From: Flammeovirgaceae bacterium UBA1842
GTDB taxonomy: Bacteria > Bacteroidota > Bacteroidia > Cytophagales > Cyclobacteriaceae
Length of the DNA stretch: 64,000 nucleotides
Direction of reading: 5' to 3'
NCBI GenBank assembly: GCA_002338655.1
Contig: DDIU01000053.1
Span: forward strand, 164,037 to 228,036
Shown here: positions 1-8,336 of the stretch, one piece after another
Position numbering within the stretch: position 1 is the stretch's first letter
Layout of the letters: each line of letters opens with the position of its first letter
Made by a program: the position numbers and the translations under genes
The notes under the pieces: model-generated
The model's database searches: none
The model's input: the letters and a program-made list of their open reading frames with translations, nothing else
What the model was told of the DNA's origin: nothing

Positions 1-167
1 GATTGACTGCTAAAATAAGCAAACCCATGAACACATACTATATGATGTTTTCAGTTAAAACTCAAAAATCTTTTTCGTAATCGCCAATAATAAAATTTAC
101 TATATTTAGCCATTGATGTTATTCTTTAATTCTCACCGTTGACCATATTTAATAGAACTTCATAGAC

Positions 168-2180
168 ATGAAAAAAAACCTTTATTTCTCGCTTATAGTA
201 TTCTCCTTGATTTCGTGCAACAAAGAATCTGTACCGGAACAAGTGAGCAAATTTGATTTCACAGGGATTGATACTTCTATCAAACCTGGTGATAACTTCT
301 TCAACTATGTGAATAAAACCTGGTATGACACAGCTACCATAGCAGATGATCAGGTAGGGGTGGGTTCCTATAGTTTTTTAAACATCCCCCAAAAATTGCT
401 CCTTCAAAATATTTTGGAAGAGGTAGCCAACAGCGAGCATAAGGAGGGAACCATCGAACAAAAAGTAGGCGATTTTTATGCCTCTGGTATGGATACAGCA
501 GCCATCAACCAGCGTGGTTTTGAACCTATTAGGCCGATTTTAGATCAAATAGATGCGATTGATAATACGGAAGCATTGATGGCATTTGTGGCCGATGAAC
601 TCAGATCAGGAAATACGTCAATCATCAATTTTAGAGTATCTCCAGACGATGAAAACAGCAGTGTCAATATGCTGCACTTCAGTCAGTCTGGACTGGGTTT
701 ACCAGATAGGGATTACTATTTCAAATCTGATTCGGTTACCCTTAATATCCAAAAGACCTATCAAAACTATATCATTAAGCTATTCCAACTGACAGGCCAC
801 CAAGATGCAACTCAATTAGCGACTACTGTTTACGGTATCGAAAAGCAATTGGCGGAGTCACATAAAACCCGTGTTGAAAGAAGGGACGTTAAAGCCAACT
901 TCAATAAGCGCTCTGTTGCGGGTCTCAATAAGATGCAGCCCAATATCGGTTGGTCAAATCTGTTAGCTAACCTAAACCTTTCGGCTGATACAGTGGATAT
1001 TCAACAGCCAGCCTATTACGAAAAGTTGAATGCTATACTTAAAACAGTGGCTTTAGCTGATTGGAAAACCTATTTAAAAGCCAATACAATGGCCTCTTAT
1101 GCCAATGTGCTTAGCCAGCCTTTTGAAATGGCCGCATTTGAATATAACAAGGTACTACGTGGTCAATCCGTTCAAAATACCCGTGCCCAGCTAATGGTCC
1201 GTCAGGTAGACAGGCAGCTTGGCTTTGCATTAGGACAACTTTATGTAAAACGGCATTTTAATGAAGCCGCTAAAAACCGTGTGTTGGACATGGTGAACAA
1301 TATGCAGAAGGCCTTTGAAAACAGGATCGACCAACTGGATTGGATGAGTGACAGTACCAAGCAAAAAGCAAAAGAAAAGCTATATGCAATTACCAAAAAG
1401 ATTGGCTATCCAGATGTATGGCGTGAGTATGATGTAAAAATAGATCCTGATAGATATTTTGAAAATGTGGTTGCCCTGAAACAGAACGATTTTCAATATG
1501 AAATGGCAAAATTAGATCAGGCCCCTAATAAGGAAGAGTGGTTTACAACGCCATCAACCGTAACTGCCTATTATGATCCATCCACTAACCAGATAGTATT
1601 CCCCGCAGGCATCCTGCAATTTCCCTATTTTGATGTAGAAGCGGATGATGCGATTAATTATGGTGGTATCGGAATGGTCATAGGACATGAATTAACACAT
1701 GCTTTTGATGATCAGGGTGCGCAGTATGATAAAGCGGGTAATGTGAAAAACTGGTGGACCAAAGAGGATTTTGAAAAATTCAAAGTGAAAACACAGCAAG
1801 TAATTGACCGATATAACGGGTTTACGGTATTGGACAGTGTACACGTTAAAGGGGCATTGACAGTAGGGGAGAACGCAGCAGACAACGGTGGTATTGCCAT
1901 CGCCTATGATGCTTTTAAAATGACTCCTGAAGGTCAGGATACTACCAAAATTGGTGGATTTACTCCTGATCAGCGGTTCTTTTTGTCTATCGCTAGAATC
2001 TGGCGTGTAAAAACCCGGGATGAGTTTATGCTCAACTATGTAAATACCAATCCGCATTCACCAGCCATGTGGCGTGTCAATGGCCCGCTTATGAATTTCA
2101 CACCATTTTACAATGCTTTTGATGTTCGGCCGGGTGACAAAAACTACAAACCGGAGGATGAGCGGATAAAGATTTGGTAG
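168..2180 (+). CDS. M13 family zinc metallopeptidase (neprilysin/PepO-like) lipoprotein
   Basis: Predicted exported endopeptidase of the M13 (neprilysin/endothelin-converting enzyme) family, which cleaves small peptides. The N-terminus is a lipoprotein signal with lipobox LISC, so it is probably tethered in the envelope. The zinc motif HELTH lies at about residues 507-511, followed by the family ENAADNGG block near 567-574 that supplies the third zinc ligand (Glu). The protein ends in Trp, as M13 enzymes typically do (RIKIW). At 670 aa it is full length. It is monocistronic or loosely followed by a beta-lactamase-like gene 90 bp downstream. Family assignment is secure; the substrate is unknown. 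Confidence 0.95.
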   Translation: MKKNLYFSLIVFSLISCNKESVPEQVSKFDFTGIDTSIKPGDNFFNYVNKTWYDTATIADDQVGVGSYSFLNIPQKLLLQNILEEVANSEHKEGTIEQKVGDFYASGMDTAAINQRGFEPIRPILDQIDAIDNTEALMAFVADELRSGNTSIINFRVSPDDENSSVNMLHFSQSGLGLPDRDYYFKSDSVTLNIQKTYQNYIIKLFQLTGHQDATQLATTVYGIEKQLAESHKTRVERRDVKANFNKRSVAGLNKMQPNIGWSNLLANLNLSADTVDIQQPAYYEKLNAILKTVALADWKTYLKANTMASYANVLSQPFEMAAFEYNKVLRGQSVQNTRAQLMVRQVDRQLGFALGQLYVKRHFNEAAKNRVLDMVNNMQKAFENRIDQLDWMSDSTKQKAKEKLYAITKKIGYPDVWREYDVKIDPDRYFENVVALKQNDFQYEMAKLDQAPNKEEWFTTPSTVTAYYDPSTNQIVFPAGILQFPYFDVEADDAINYGGIGMVIGHELTHAFDDQGAQYDKAGNVKNWWTKEDFEKFKVKTQQVIDRYNGFTVLDSVHVKGALTVGENAADNGGIAIAYDAFKMTPEGQDTTKIGGFTPDQRFFLSIARIWRVKTRDEFMLNYVNTNPHSPAMWRVNGPLMNFTPFYNAFDVRPGDKNYKPEDERIKIW

Positions 2181-2270
2181 GGTTAACAATAAACAATCAT
2201 CCCAAACTCTTATTACACTTAGATTAGCTAAGAGTTAGATCACAATACTTTACATTTTTAATAAATCCAA

Positions 2271-3719
2271 ATGAATAAAATTCATTCAGTAATATACTTG
2301 TTCATCCTTATTTCTGCCGTTTCTTGTACAAAAAAGGCCATTGATACTGATGTAGCATCTCAGATAGAGAACTATGTAAAAGAAGAAATCCTAATTCAGG
2401 AAATCCCGGGCTTAGCCTTGGGTGTTATTAAAAATGGAGCGGTCGTTTATAAAGGATATTTCGGAAAAACAGATTGGAATAATACCAACCCTGTAAATGA
2501 GGACACTACTTTTCCAGTGTATTCCATCACCAAACTGATTGTTAGTACGGCTATTTTTCAACTTGTAGAAGAAAATAGAATTTCTTTGGAAGATTCTATA
2601 TCCAGTTACCTTAAAAACCTGCCCGAACATTGGGAAAATATTCAAGTCAAACATTTACTGACACACTCTTCAGGCTTACCTGATTTCCATGTAAATGAAG
2701 GGAATATTTCGGATGAAGACATTTGGATTAAATTGATCAATGAGGGGATGCATTTCGAAAAGGGCTATCAATTCGAATACAATCAAACAAATTATTGGCT
2801 ATTGGCACAAATAATTGAAACTATTACTGGGAAGCCATTTGAGAAAATCGTACTTACCAATCAATTTCAAAACAGTGAAAGAGGAGTGTTTTTCTCCTCA
2901 GACTTAAGCAAAGAAGTTGATAATGGAGCTAAAAGGCATGAGTATAATAATGAAAAAGGGGAATATAATATATCGAAAATCTATGGTGGAAAAAGATACC
3001 ATGCGGCTAACGGACTGAATATAACCTTAAATGAACTGATAGAATGGAATAGCCTTTTGGACAATAACGAGCTGTTGAGTAGTGAGCAGAAAAGGGACAT
3101 GTGGAAGTCGTTTCAATATGGGAACCAACAAGATGAGTTTCTTCATGGATGGCATGTTTATAAGTTGAACGGTGTACAATCTTTTGGATTTACCGGAGGC
3201 TCTCAAACAGGATTTAGAAAGTTTGTTGATCGCGATTTAACGATTATAATCTTAACAAATGGGTATAAATACTTTTCTCCCCATAATGATATTATAAACA
3301 GGGTGGCAGGAATCATGGACAGTAGTTTAGTTTATGAACTGGCTAAGGTGCAACATGAAATCATTTCAAACTTTTTCTTAAATGACTTTGAGGTGGCTGC
3401 GGCAAATTTTCAAATGTTAAAGAAGAAATACCCTGAATCAGAAGCCGATAAAAACACTTCCTATTCTTTTGAAAACACCCTTAATGCAATCGGATACCTT
3501 TTGAAGCAAAAAAAGAAACTGACCCAAGCCATTAAAGTTTTTGAACTTAATACTGAAGAGAACCCTACGTCTGCCAACTGTTTTGATAGTTTGGCTGAAG
3601 CTTATTATACTGACAATCAACTAAATAATGCCAAAAAGGCTTATGAAATGGTGCTGGCACTAAATCCAAGCAATAGTAATGCTAAGGAAATGATTAAGGT
3701 TATCGAAGAGAAAATATGA
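2271..3719 (+). CDS. Serine hydrolase, beta-lactamase class C / PBP-like lipoprotein with C-terminal TPR segment
   Basis: Beta-lactamase/transpeptidase-fold hydrolase (pfam Beta-lactamase). It has a lipoprotein signal (SAVSC), the nucleophile motif S85-I-T-K88 and a second motif Y170-N-Q in which the usual Asn of Y-x-N is Gln. A GFTGGSQTG stretch stands where the HTG/KTG motif is expected. Residues from about 365 form a helical TPR-like tail (FDSLAEAYY...AKKAYEMVLALNPSN), a fusion common in Bacteroidota. Such proteins are usually esterases, D-amino peptidases or cell-wall hydrolases rather than antibiotic resistance enzymes. The substrate cannot be read from the sequence. Confidence 0.9.
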   Translation: MNKIHSVIYLFILISAVSCTKKAIDTDVASQIENYVKEEILIQEIPGLALGVIKNGAVVYKGYFGKTDWNNTNPVNEDTTFPVYSITKLIVSTAIFQLVEENRISLEDSISSYLKNLPEHWENIQVKHLLTHSSGLPDFHVNEGNISDEDIWIKLINEGMHFEKGYQFEYNQTNYWLLAQIIETITGKPFEKIVLTNQFQNSERGVFFSSDLSKEVDNGAKRHEYNNEKGEYNISKIYGGKRYHAANGLNITLNELIEWNSLLDNNELLSSEQKRDMWKSFQYGNQQDEFLHGWHVYKLNGVQSFGFTGGSQTGFRKFVDRDLTIIILTNGYKYFSPHNDIINRVAGIMDSSLVYELAKVQHEIISNFFLNDFEVAAANFQMLKKKYPESEADKNTSYSFENTLNAIGYLLKQKKKLTQAIKVFELNTEENPTSANCFDSLAEAYYTDNQLNNAKKAYEMVLALNPSNSNAKEMIKVIEEKI

Positions 3720-3822
3720 ATTGTAAATATGATCATTCAGCCCATCTTGCGAAATATATGTTGCCCTATCTGTAACAATCCAATGCTTTCATGGTCAAAG
3801 CGAAAAAACAAACATTATAACC

Positions 3823-4662
3823 ATGAAAAAATTGAAATTTACATTCGCATTCTTATTGCTAAGTAGCGTATTGTTGGCTCAGGATGCCATCCATGTTGAG
3901 AAAAAAGGAACGGGAAGTCCCATCCTCTATTTACCCGGATTTACTACACCCGGTTCGGTTTGGAACGAAACGGTTAATAATGTTAACGGGCAACATGAAA
4001 ATCACCTTGTTTCGTATGCGGGTTTCAACGGTCTGGAACCCATAGCTATGCCCTGGTACCCAACCATCAAGGAAAAACTGGTTGAATACATCAAAAATGA
4101 AAAGCTGACCAACCTCACGATCATTGGCCATAGTATGGGCGGGTTTCTGGCCATTGAATTGGCTGCAGCACTTCCAGATAATATTTCAAAGCTCGTATTG
4201 ATAGAATCAATACCTTGCATGCGTGAAATAATGATGCCCGGTGTACCAGCGAGCAACATTCAATATGAAAGCCCTTTTAACAAACAGATGTTGGACATGT
4301 CTGATGAAGCATTCTTTGGTATGGTGGCCAATCAATCACAATATATGACCAATAATAAGTCAAAAATTGAGATACTGACCCAATGGGCCGTGGCGGCTGA
4401 TCGCCAAACGTATGTGTATGGGTATACTGACTTACTAAAACTGGACTTAAGGGATCAGCTGCCGTTGATTCATGCAAAAACAATGATTTTAGGAGCCCCA
4501 TTTCCAAATGCTGAATTGGTGCAATCAAATTACACAAAGCAGTATGAAAAACTCGAAGCAAAAGAAATTTATATTGCATCTGAAAGTAAGCATTTTATCA
4601 TGTTCGATCAGCCTGAATGGCTTTATGAAAAGATAAATACCTTTTTAAAGAATGAATTATAA
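3823..4662 (+). CDS. Exported alpha/beta hydrolase
   Basis: Alpha/beta-hydrolase fold protein with a Sec signal peptide ending around LLAQ at residue 20. The nucleophile elbow GHSMGG places the catalytic Ser at residue 104, and a C-terminal KHFIMF segment near residue 257 supplies the likely catalytic His. At 279 aa it is standard size. The stop codon overlaps the start of the following sigma-factor gene by 11 bp, so the hydrolase, sigma factor and membrane protein form a translationally coupled trio. Substrate unknown. Confidence 0.88.
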   Translation: MKKLKFTFAFLLLSSVLLAQDAIHVEKKGTGSPILYLPGFTTPGSVWNETVNNVNGQHENHLVSYAGFNGLEPIAMPWYPTIKEKLVEYIKNEKLTNLTIIGHSMGGFLAIELAAALPDNISKLVLIESIPCMREIMMPGVPASNIQYESPFNKQMLDMSDEAFFGMVANQSQYMTNNKSKIEILTQWAVAADRQTYVYGYTDLLKLDLRDQLPLIHAKTMILGAPFPNAELVQSNYTKQYEKLEAKEIYIASESKHFIMFDQPEWLYEKINTFLKNEL

Positions 4663-5146
4663 AACTGACAAGTCCCTCTTCAATTCACTGTACCAGCAGT
4701 ACCATGCTATGGTACTTCAAATGTGTTTGGGATTTGTAAAAGGTGACCATGATTTAGCAAAGGACTTATCACAAGATGTGTTTATAAATACCTGGAATGC
4801 ACTCTCAAAATTTAGGGGTGCTTCCAGTTATAAAACATGGATTTACAGGATAACGGTTAACACTTGCCTGAAATACATTGGTGCTAAACAAAACCAAAAG
4901 AAGCTATCTATTGAAGAGGTGAATATTCCTCAAGAGCCGGAAAGTGATGATCAGGAGCAGCATGACAAACTCTATCGGGCGATAGGACAGCTGGATAAAA
5001 TTGACAGGCTTATCATTATGATGGTATTGGAAGAAACTGACTATGATGAAATAGCTGAGGTAATGGGAATATCTGCGACCAACTTGAGGGTAAAGATTCA
5101 CAGAGCTAGAAAAACATTAAAAAAAATACTCGAAAATGAAAGATGA
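4652..5146 (+). CDS. ECF-type RNA polymerase sigma factor
   Basis: Small sigma-70 family protein (164 aa) with region 2 at about residues 10-75 (the LAKDLSQDVFINTW core helix, then FRG.SSYKTWIYRI) and region 4 at about 100-155 (DYDEIAEVMGISATNLRVKIHRARK, a helix-turn-helix). This is the extracytoplasmic-function architecture. It overlaps the upstream hydrolase by 11 bp and the downstream membrane protein by 11 bp, so all three are likely co-translated. The neighbouring membrane protein is the obvious candidate for its anti-sigma factor (inference). Confidence 0.93.
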   Translation: MNYKTDKSLFNSLYQQYHAMVLQMCLGFVKGDHDLAKDLSQDVFINTWNALSKFRGASSYKTWIYRITVNTCLKYIGAKQNQKKLSIEEVNIPQEPESDDQEQHDKLYRAIGQLDKIDRLIIMMVLEETDYDEIAEVMGISATNLRVKIHRARKTLKKILENER

Positions 5147-5729
5147 TATTGAAGATATAAAAAACACCTGGAAAGCAGGTAAGAAGACAGTGCCCGGTAC
5201 TGATAACAATGCTGATCAGCTCATTGCACTGGCAAAGAAAAACAAAAGAAACACCATCAATTTACACATTGGTACCATTGTGATATTGACCATCACACTG
5301 ATTGGTATTTCTTGGTACTTTATCAATGTGACGCCATTTAAACAAACCCTGAGTCATATAGGAGTAGCCCTGATGACAGGTGGTTTGGCCATTCGGATTG
5401 CGATAGAAATTTATAGCCTTATTAGGTCAAAGCAACTCGATCTCACAGAATCCGCATTGAAAAGCAGTGATGCTACTATCCGGTTTTACAAGTTCAGAAA
5501 ACTGACACACGGACCAGCTATGATAGTTATTCTTGTGCTCTACACGATTGGATTTTATATGCTCACCCCTGAATTTAGTTTATACATGAGCTTTAATATG
5601 TTGCTCTTTGTAGACCTTTCCTATTTATTGGGGGCAGTTCCTGTTGGATTATCCATTCGTAACGGCATTCGAAAAGAAATGCACAATCTCAATGAAATAT
5701 TGCGCTTGAGGCAGGAATTGATGGAGTAA
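5136..5729 (+). CDS. Multi-pass membrane protein, candidate anti-sigma factor
   Basis: A 197-aa protein with a short hydrophilic N-terminal segment (about 45 residues) followed by four hydrophobic segments at roughly 46-68, 74-96, 124-144 and 148-172. No enzymatic motif is visible. The start overlaps the sigma-factor gene by 11 bp. A cytoplasmic N-terminus plus membrane helices directly after an ECF sigma gene is the usual arrangement of a membrane anti-sigma factor, but no zinc-finger (ZAS) motif is seen, so the role is inferred from context only. Confidence 0.75.
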   Translation: MKDDIEDIKNTWKAGKKTVPGTDNNADQLIALAKKNKRNTINLHIGTIVILTITLIGISWYFINVTPFKQTLSHIGVALMTGGLAIRIAIEIYSLIRSKQLDLTESALKSSDATIRFYKFRKLTHGPAMIVILVLYTIGFYMLTPEFSLYMSFNMLLFVDLSYLLGAVPVGLSIRNGIRKEMHNLNEILRLRQELME

Positions 5730-5799
5730 GAGATGCAGCGAAAACAACTCTGCATATACATTTAAAATCTAACCTTTGGTATTTCGAGGTGTTTTAGAT

Positions 5800-5830
5800 A
5801 AAAGGCCCGGATCAATCTGAGGCCTTTTTT
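5800..5830 (+). terminator. Rho-independent terminator, probably bidirectional
   Basis: An 8-bp perfect stem (AAAAGGCC / GGCCTTTT) with a 13-nt loop is followed by a T run on the plus strand. It lies between convergent genes (membrane protein ending 5729, universal stress protein ending 5858) and also carries a short T run on the minus strand. Confidence 0.8.
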
Positions 5831-5857
5831 CGTTTTGCTTAGCAGTTACCTTTTGAT

Positions 5858-6688
5858 TCAATTATCTAAGTTATAACTAAGAATGGGGGCTTTTGAGTGA
5901 AAAACAAGTGTATCTGTTACGCTTATTTGATACAGTGGTCTTGATTTTCTGGCATGGGTGGTTATTGCTATTAATTGTGGTTTGATTTTTTCTGTAATAT
6001 TCAGGATCCCTTGATCTCTATCAAAGTCATTGTAAATGGTAGTGCTGATTTTTATCGGTGGTTGTTTAGGAATGACACTATTCATCATTTTTTCTATTGA
6101 AGCCGTGTCATTAAAATGAGATGGGGTGTTGATATACACCAAATCCAGTTCAGCCGCTACCTCAGAGGCGAATCCGATGATTTTGTTCAGTGATTTGGAA
6201 ATATTTTCCACAAAATCGGATACAAATACTATTTTTTTGATTGGAATCATAGTTTGATTCTTTTTCAAAGAAATAACACCACAAGAAGCAAGCCTGATTA
6301 CCCGCTGAGCTGTTGACCCAACAAATAGAGCATCTGTCTCACCAGCACCATGAGCACCCATTATAATGAACTCAGCTTTTTGTTTAGATGCAACATCAAC
6401 TATACATTCATGGGTAACACCGGTTTTTACTTCATAAGTCACTTTTAGACCGTCAAATATTTCACTCTTACTTAATTGATCAAGTTTTGTTTCCGCAGCC
6501 TTGACATTGGATTCCACCATGGAAAATTTCTGCTTTGTTTCTTCAGACATTATATCCCAATCCAATGGAGCCCACACCACATGCAGGAGATGAATGTTGG
6601 AGTGTGTCAAACGGGCGAGGGAAGAAGTAGCAGTGGCGGCATTTCTGGCTGAATCTGAAAAATCTATGGGTATCAGGATAGTTTTCAT
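5858..6688 (-). CDS. Universal stress protein, tandem UspA domains
   Basis: A 276-aa protein with two Usp domains (about 1-145 and 150-276). The first begins ILIPIDFSDSA and carries the nucleotide-binding signature G-2X-G-9X-G-S (GAHGAGETDALFVGST) at about 112-127. The second domain (KIVFVSDFV...) lacks that signature and is probably structural. Such proteins bind ATP and help cells through starvation, redox or low-oxygen stress. The gene heads a minus-strand set of small stress and envelope genes. Confidence 0.92.
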   Translation of the reverse strand: MKTILIPIDFSDSARNAATATSSLARLTHSNIHLLHVVWAPLDWDIMSEETKQKFSMVESNVKAAETKLDQLSKSEIFDGLKVTYEVKTGVTHECIVDVASKQKAEFIIMGAHGAGETDALFVGSTAQRVIRLASCGVISLKKNQTMIPIKKIVFVSDFVENISKSLNKIIGFASEVAAELDLVYINTPSHFNDTASIEKMMNSVIPKQPPIKISTTIYNDFDRDQGILNITEKIKPQLIAITTHARKSRPLYQISVTDTLVFHSKAPILSYNLDN

Positions 6689-6907
6689 CGGAATGGGATT
6701 TATTAGTGTTCTTGAATAGCAATTACCACTATTTATAACAGGGTCTCAATGAGTCAGGTCAGCTACTAAAATGATTTTTGGCAGTTGGAGGGTCTAGTGT
6801 TTTAAGGGGTATTAGTGCCTAATCTTCGAATTGTATCCCAATACTGGACCTCAGGATGGTAAGTATGCCCACGAAATAAGCTATCAACAGAAGAAATTTC
6901 CATCATA

Positions 6908-7072
6908 TCATTTGTCATGTTTGGCAATGACCCATACCGCATGAATAATGCCAGGCAGAAAGCCTAGTAGGGTGAGCAATATATTGACCCAAAAAGCACC
7001 ACGGAGACCTACAGTTAAAAATACGCCTAGAGGAGGCAATAAAATGGCAAATAGAATTCTTAGAATACTCAT
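6908..7072 (-). CDS. YqaE/Pmp3 family small membrane protein (54 aa)
   Basis: Reading the minus strand from the ATG at 7072 gives a 54-aa peptide beginning MSILRILFAILLPPLGVF and ending in a charged AKHDK tail. It contains two hydrophobic helices with the PPLGVFL and LLGFLPGIIHA signatures of the Pmp3/YqaE (UPF0057) proteolipid family. These peptides respond to salt and cold stress in other organisms. Length and motif order match the family closely. The flanks (6689-6907 and 7073-7250) hold no other recognisable gene. Confidence 0.9.
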   Translation of the reverse strand: MSILRILFAILLPPLGVFLTVGLRGAFWVNILLTLLGFLPGIIHAVWVIAKHDK

Positions 7073-7251
7073 AGCGTTCGTGTTTAATTAGCAAGTTAAA
7101 GATTTTTGATAAGTGGTGGTAACATTAAATGAGGAATGACTAAGCCACAGCCAGTGTCTCACAGACTGAAAATACGAGACATGTAATTAACTCACTCGCC
7201 AGTTTATAGGTTGTCTTTTTCATTAAGAGTAAATATTGGTTTGTCCCAAAC

Positions 7252-7280
7252 CAAAAAAAACCCTACTGCATGCAGTAGGG
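7252..7280 (-). terminator. Rho-independent terminator of the first DUF3494 gene
   Basis: A perfect 20-bp palindrome (CCCTACTGCA/TGCAGTAGGG) is followed on the minus strand by a run of eight T. It sits 28 bp past the stop codon at 7308. Confidence 0.88.
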
Positions 7281-7307
7281 CCCCTTCATTAAAATTAAAC
7301 CTAAACC

Positions 7308-8048
7308 TTATTTGTATACTATGGTGTTTCCTTCCATAGTAATAGAACCTGTTCTGGCCAATGCTTTACCATCAAGGGTAGCACCGGTATTGAAGGTGAT
7401 AGACTGCATCGCCATCACCGTACCTTTAAATACAGAGGTAGTTCCAAAAGTGGCACTACTTCCTACTTGCCAGAATATATTTTTTGCATGTGCCCCACCA
7501 CTCAGGATCACTTGTCTACCTGAAGTAGTAGTCAGTGCACTAGCGATTTGTATAATAAAAACGGCATCTGCATTTCCTTTAGCATCAAAAGTAAGGTCGC
7601 CCGAAGATATCGCTAGAGACGAAGTTGACTTATATAACCCTGGAGTGAGCGTCAATCCGCCAATGTTTCCAGAAAGGGTTACAATATCAGTAGAAGTTCT
7701 TCCCGCGGCATTATCATACGCTGTTTTTAAGTCAAGTTTCGCTTGTGTGGCGATGTTGTTGTTAATGTGTAGCACACCTGTATATTCTCCTGGAGGGAAA
7801 CCATCCAAAGAAGTACCGGGGCTTAGACCCACATCACCTGTAATAGAAGTAGCTCCTGTATTGGTGATCGATTCACCAGCCAATACGGCCAACCCTGATA
7901 CACCTGCTACAATAACTTTAGCTTGTATTACAGTTTGAATAGGTATTACAATTCCATTATTAGCTGGCGAGGGGTCATCATTCTTACAACCACTAAACAT
8001 CATCGCAGTTGCCAAACTAAAGACGGTTAATAAATTTGTCGTTTTCAT
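7308..8048 (-). CDS. DUF3494 ice-binding-like lipoprotein
   Basis: A 246-aa protein with a lipoprotein signal (MMFSGC) followed by a single DUF3494 domain, the beta-solenoid fold of type 1 ice-binding/antifreeze proteins. Typical features are GESITNTGATSITGDVGLSPG near the start and a SGGAHAKNIFWQVGSSATFGT block near the end. I take the ATG at 8048: it opens directly on the signal peptide, and the 32 extra upstream codons of the open frame (from 8144) cover the promoter. The lipid anchor suggests a cell-bound adhesin or ice-binding role rather than a secreted antifreeze (inference). A second, larger paralogue lies immediately upstream. Confidence 0.9.
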   Translation of the reverse strand: MKTTNLLTVFSLATAMMFSGCKNDDPSPANNGIVIPIQTVIQAKVIVAGVSGLAVLAGESITNTGATSITGDVGLSPGTSLDGFPPGEYTGVLHINNNIATQAKLDLKTAYDNAAGRTSTDIVTLSGNIGGLTLTPGLYKSTSSLAISSGDLTFDAKGNADAVFIIQIASALTTTSGRQVILSGGAHAKNIFWQVGSSATFGTTSVFKGTVMAMQSITFNTGATLDGKALARTGSITMEGNTIVYK

Positions 8049-8080
8049 AATTTTAGATTTTAGAACCGCATTCTTGCGGT

Positions 8081-8088
8081 CAAAGATC
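8081..8088 (-). promoter_or_regulatory. Candidate -7 promoter element of the first DUF3494 gene
   Basis: On the minus strand this reads GATCTTTG, resembling the TAnnTTTG -7 element of Bacteroidota housekeeping promoters. It ends 33 nt before the ATG. No convincing -33 TTG precedes it, which fits an activator-dependent promoter (see the dyad at 8124-8150). Confidence 0.5.
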
Positions 8089-8123
8089 GGTAGGTGTCGC
8101 TCCTGATCTGTTACATGGTTAGG

Positions 8124-8150
8124 GGCAAGAGTTACACATATCACATGTGT
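8124..8150 (-). promoter_or_regulatory. Conserved dyad operator upstream of the first DUF3494 gene
   Basis: On the plus strand, GGCAAGAGTTAC runs into a perfect dyad with arms ACACAT and ATGTGT around the spacer ATCAC (8134-8150). The same 26-position block occurs upstream of the second DUF3494 gene at 9798 with two differences, which are complementary to each other. Both blocks lie exactly 39 nt from the TTTG core. It probably binds a transcription factor; the factor is unknown. Confidence 0.65.
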
Positions 8151-8186
8151 TCAGAAAGGAAAAGGCACAAGTGGACAGAGGCGCCA

Positions 8187-8276
8187 GTTAAGAATTAAGA
8201 ATTAAGAATTATGTATGACTAATGATGAATTATAAATGAAAAGAATACTGAATAACCATTAACGAATAACAGATAA
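8187..8276. repeat. Degenerate heptamer satellite, copy A
   Basis: Short AT-rich block built from units such as GAATTAA (three in a row), GAATTAT and GAATAAC/CATTAAC. It lies between the two DUF3494 genes, next to the terminator at 8279-8313. It is less regular than the copies at 13501 and 36759. Confidence 0.6.
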
Positions 8277-8278
8277 AC

Positions 8279-8313
8279 AAAAAAGGCCGCCCTACAGATG
8301 TAGGATGGCCTTT
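8279..8313 (-). terminator. Rho-independent terminator of the second DUF3494 gene
   Basis: Interrupted hairpin: AAAGGCC pairs with GGCCTTT and CCTAC with GTAGG around a 4-nt loop. A T run follows on the minus strand. It lies 24 bp past the stop codon at 8337. Confidence 0.82.
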
Positions 8314-8336
8314 AAGTGATTATTTACTGTGAGTAA

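Noticed and set aside
2271..3719. Antibiotic-resistance beta-lactamase
   Set aside because: The Y-x-N motif is altered (YNQ), the protein is a lipoprotein with a TPR tail, and such proteins are mostly esterases or peptidases; resistance cannot be claimed.
7312..7938. Long plus-strand open frame (208 aa) antisense to the first DUF3494 gene
   Set aside because: It is the mirror of a clear minus-strand DUF3494 coding region; its protein is Pro/Val-rich with no recognisable family, so it is a shadow frame.
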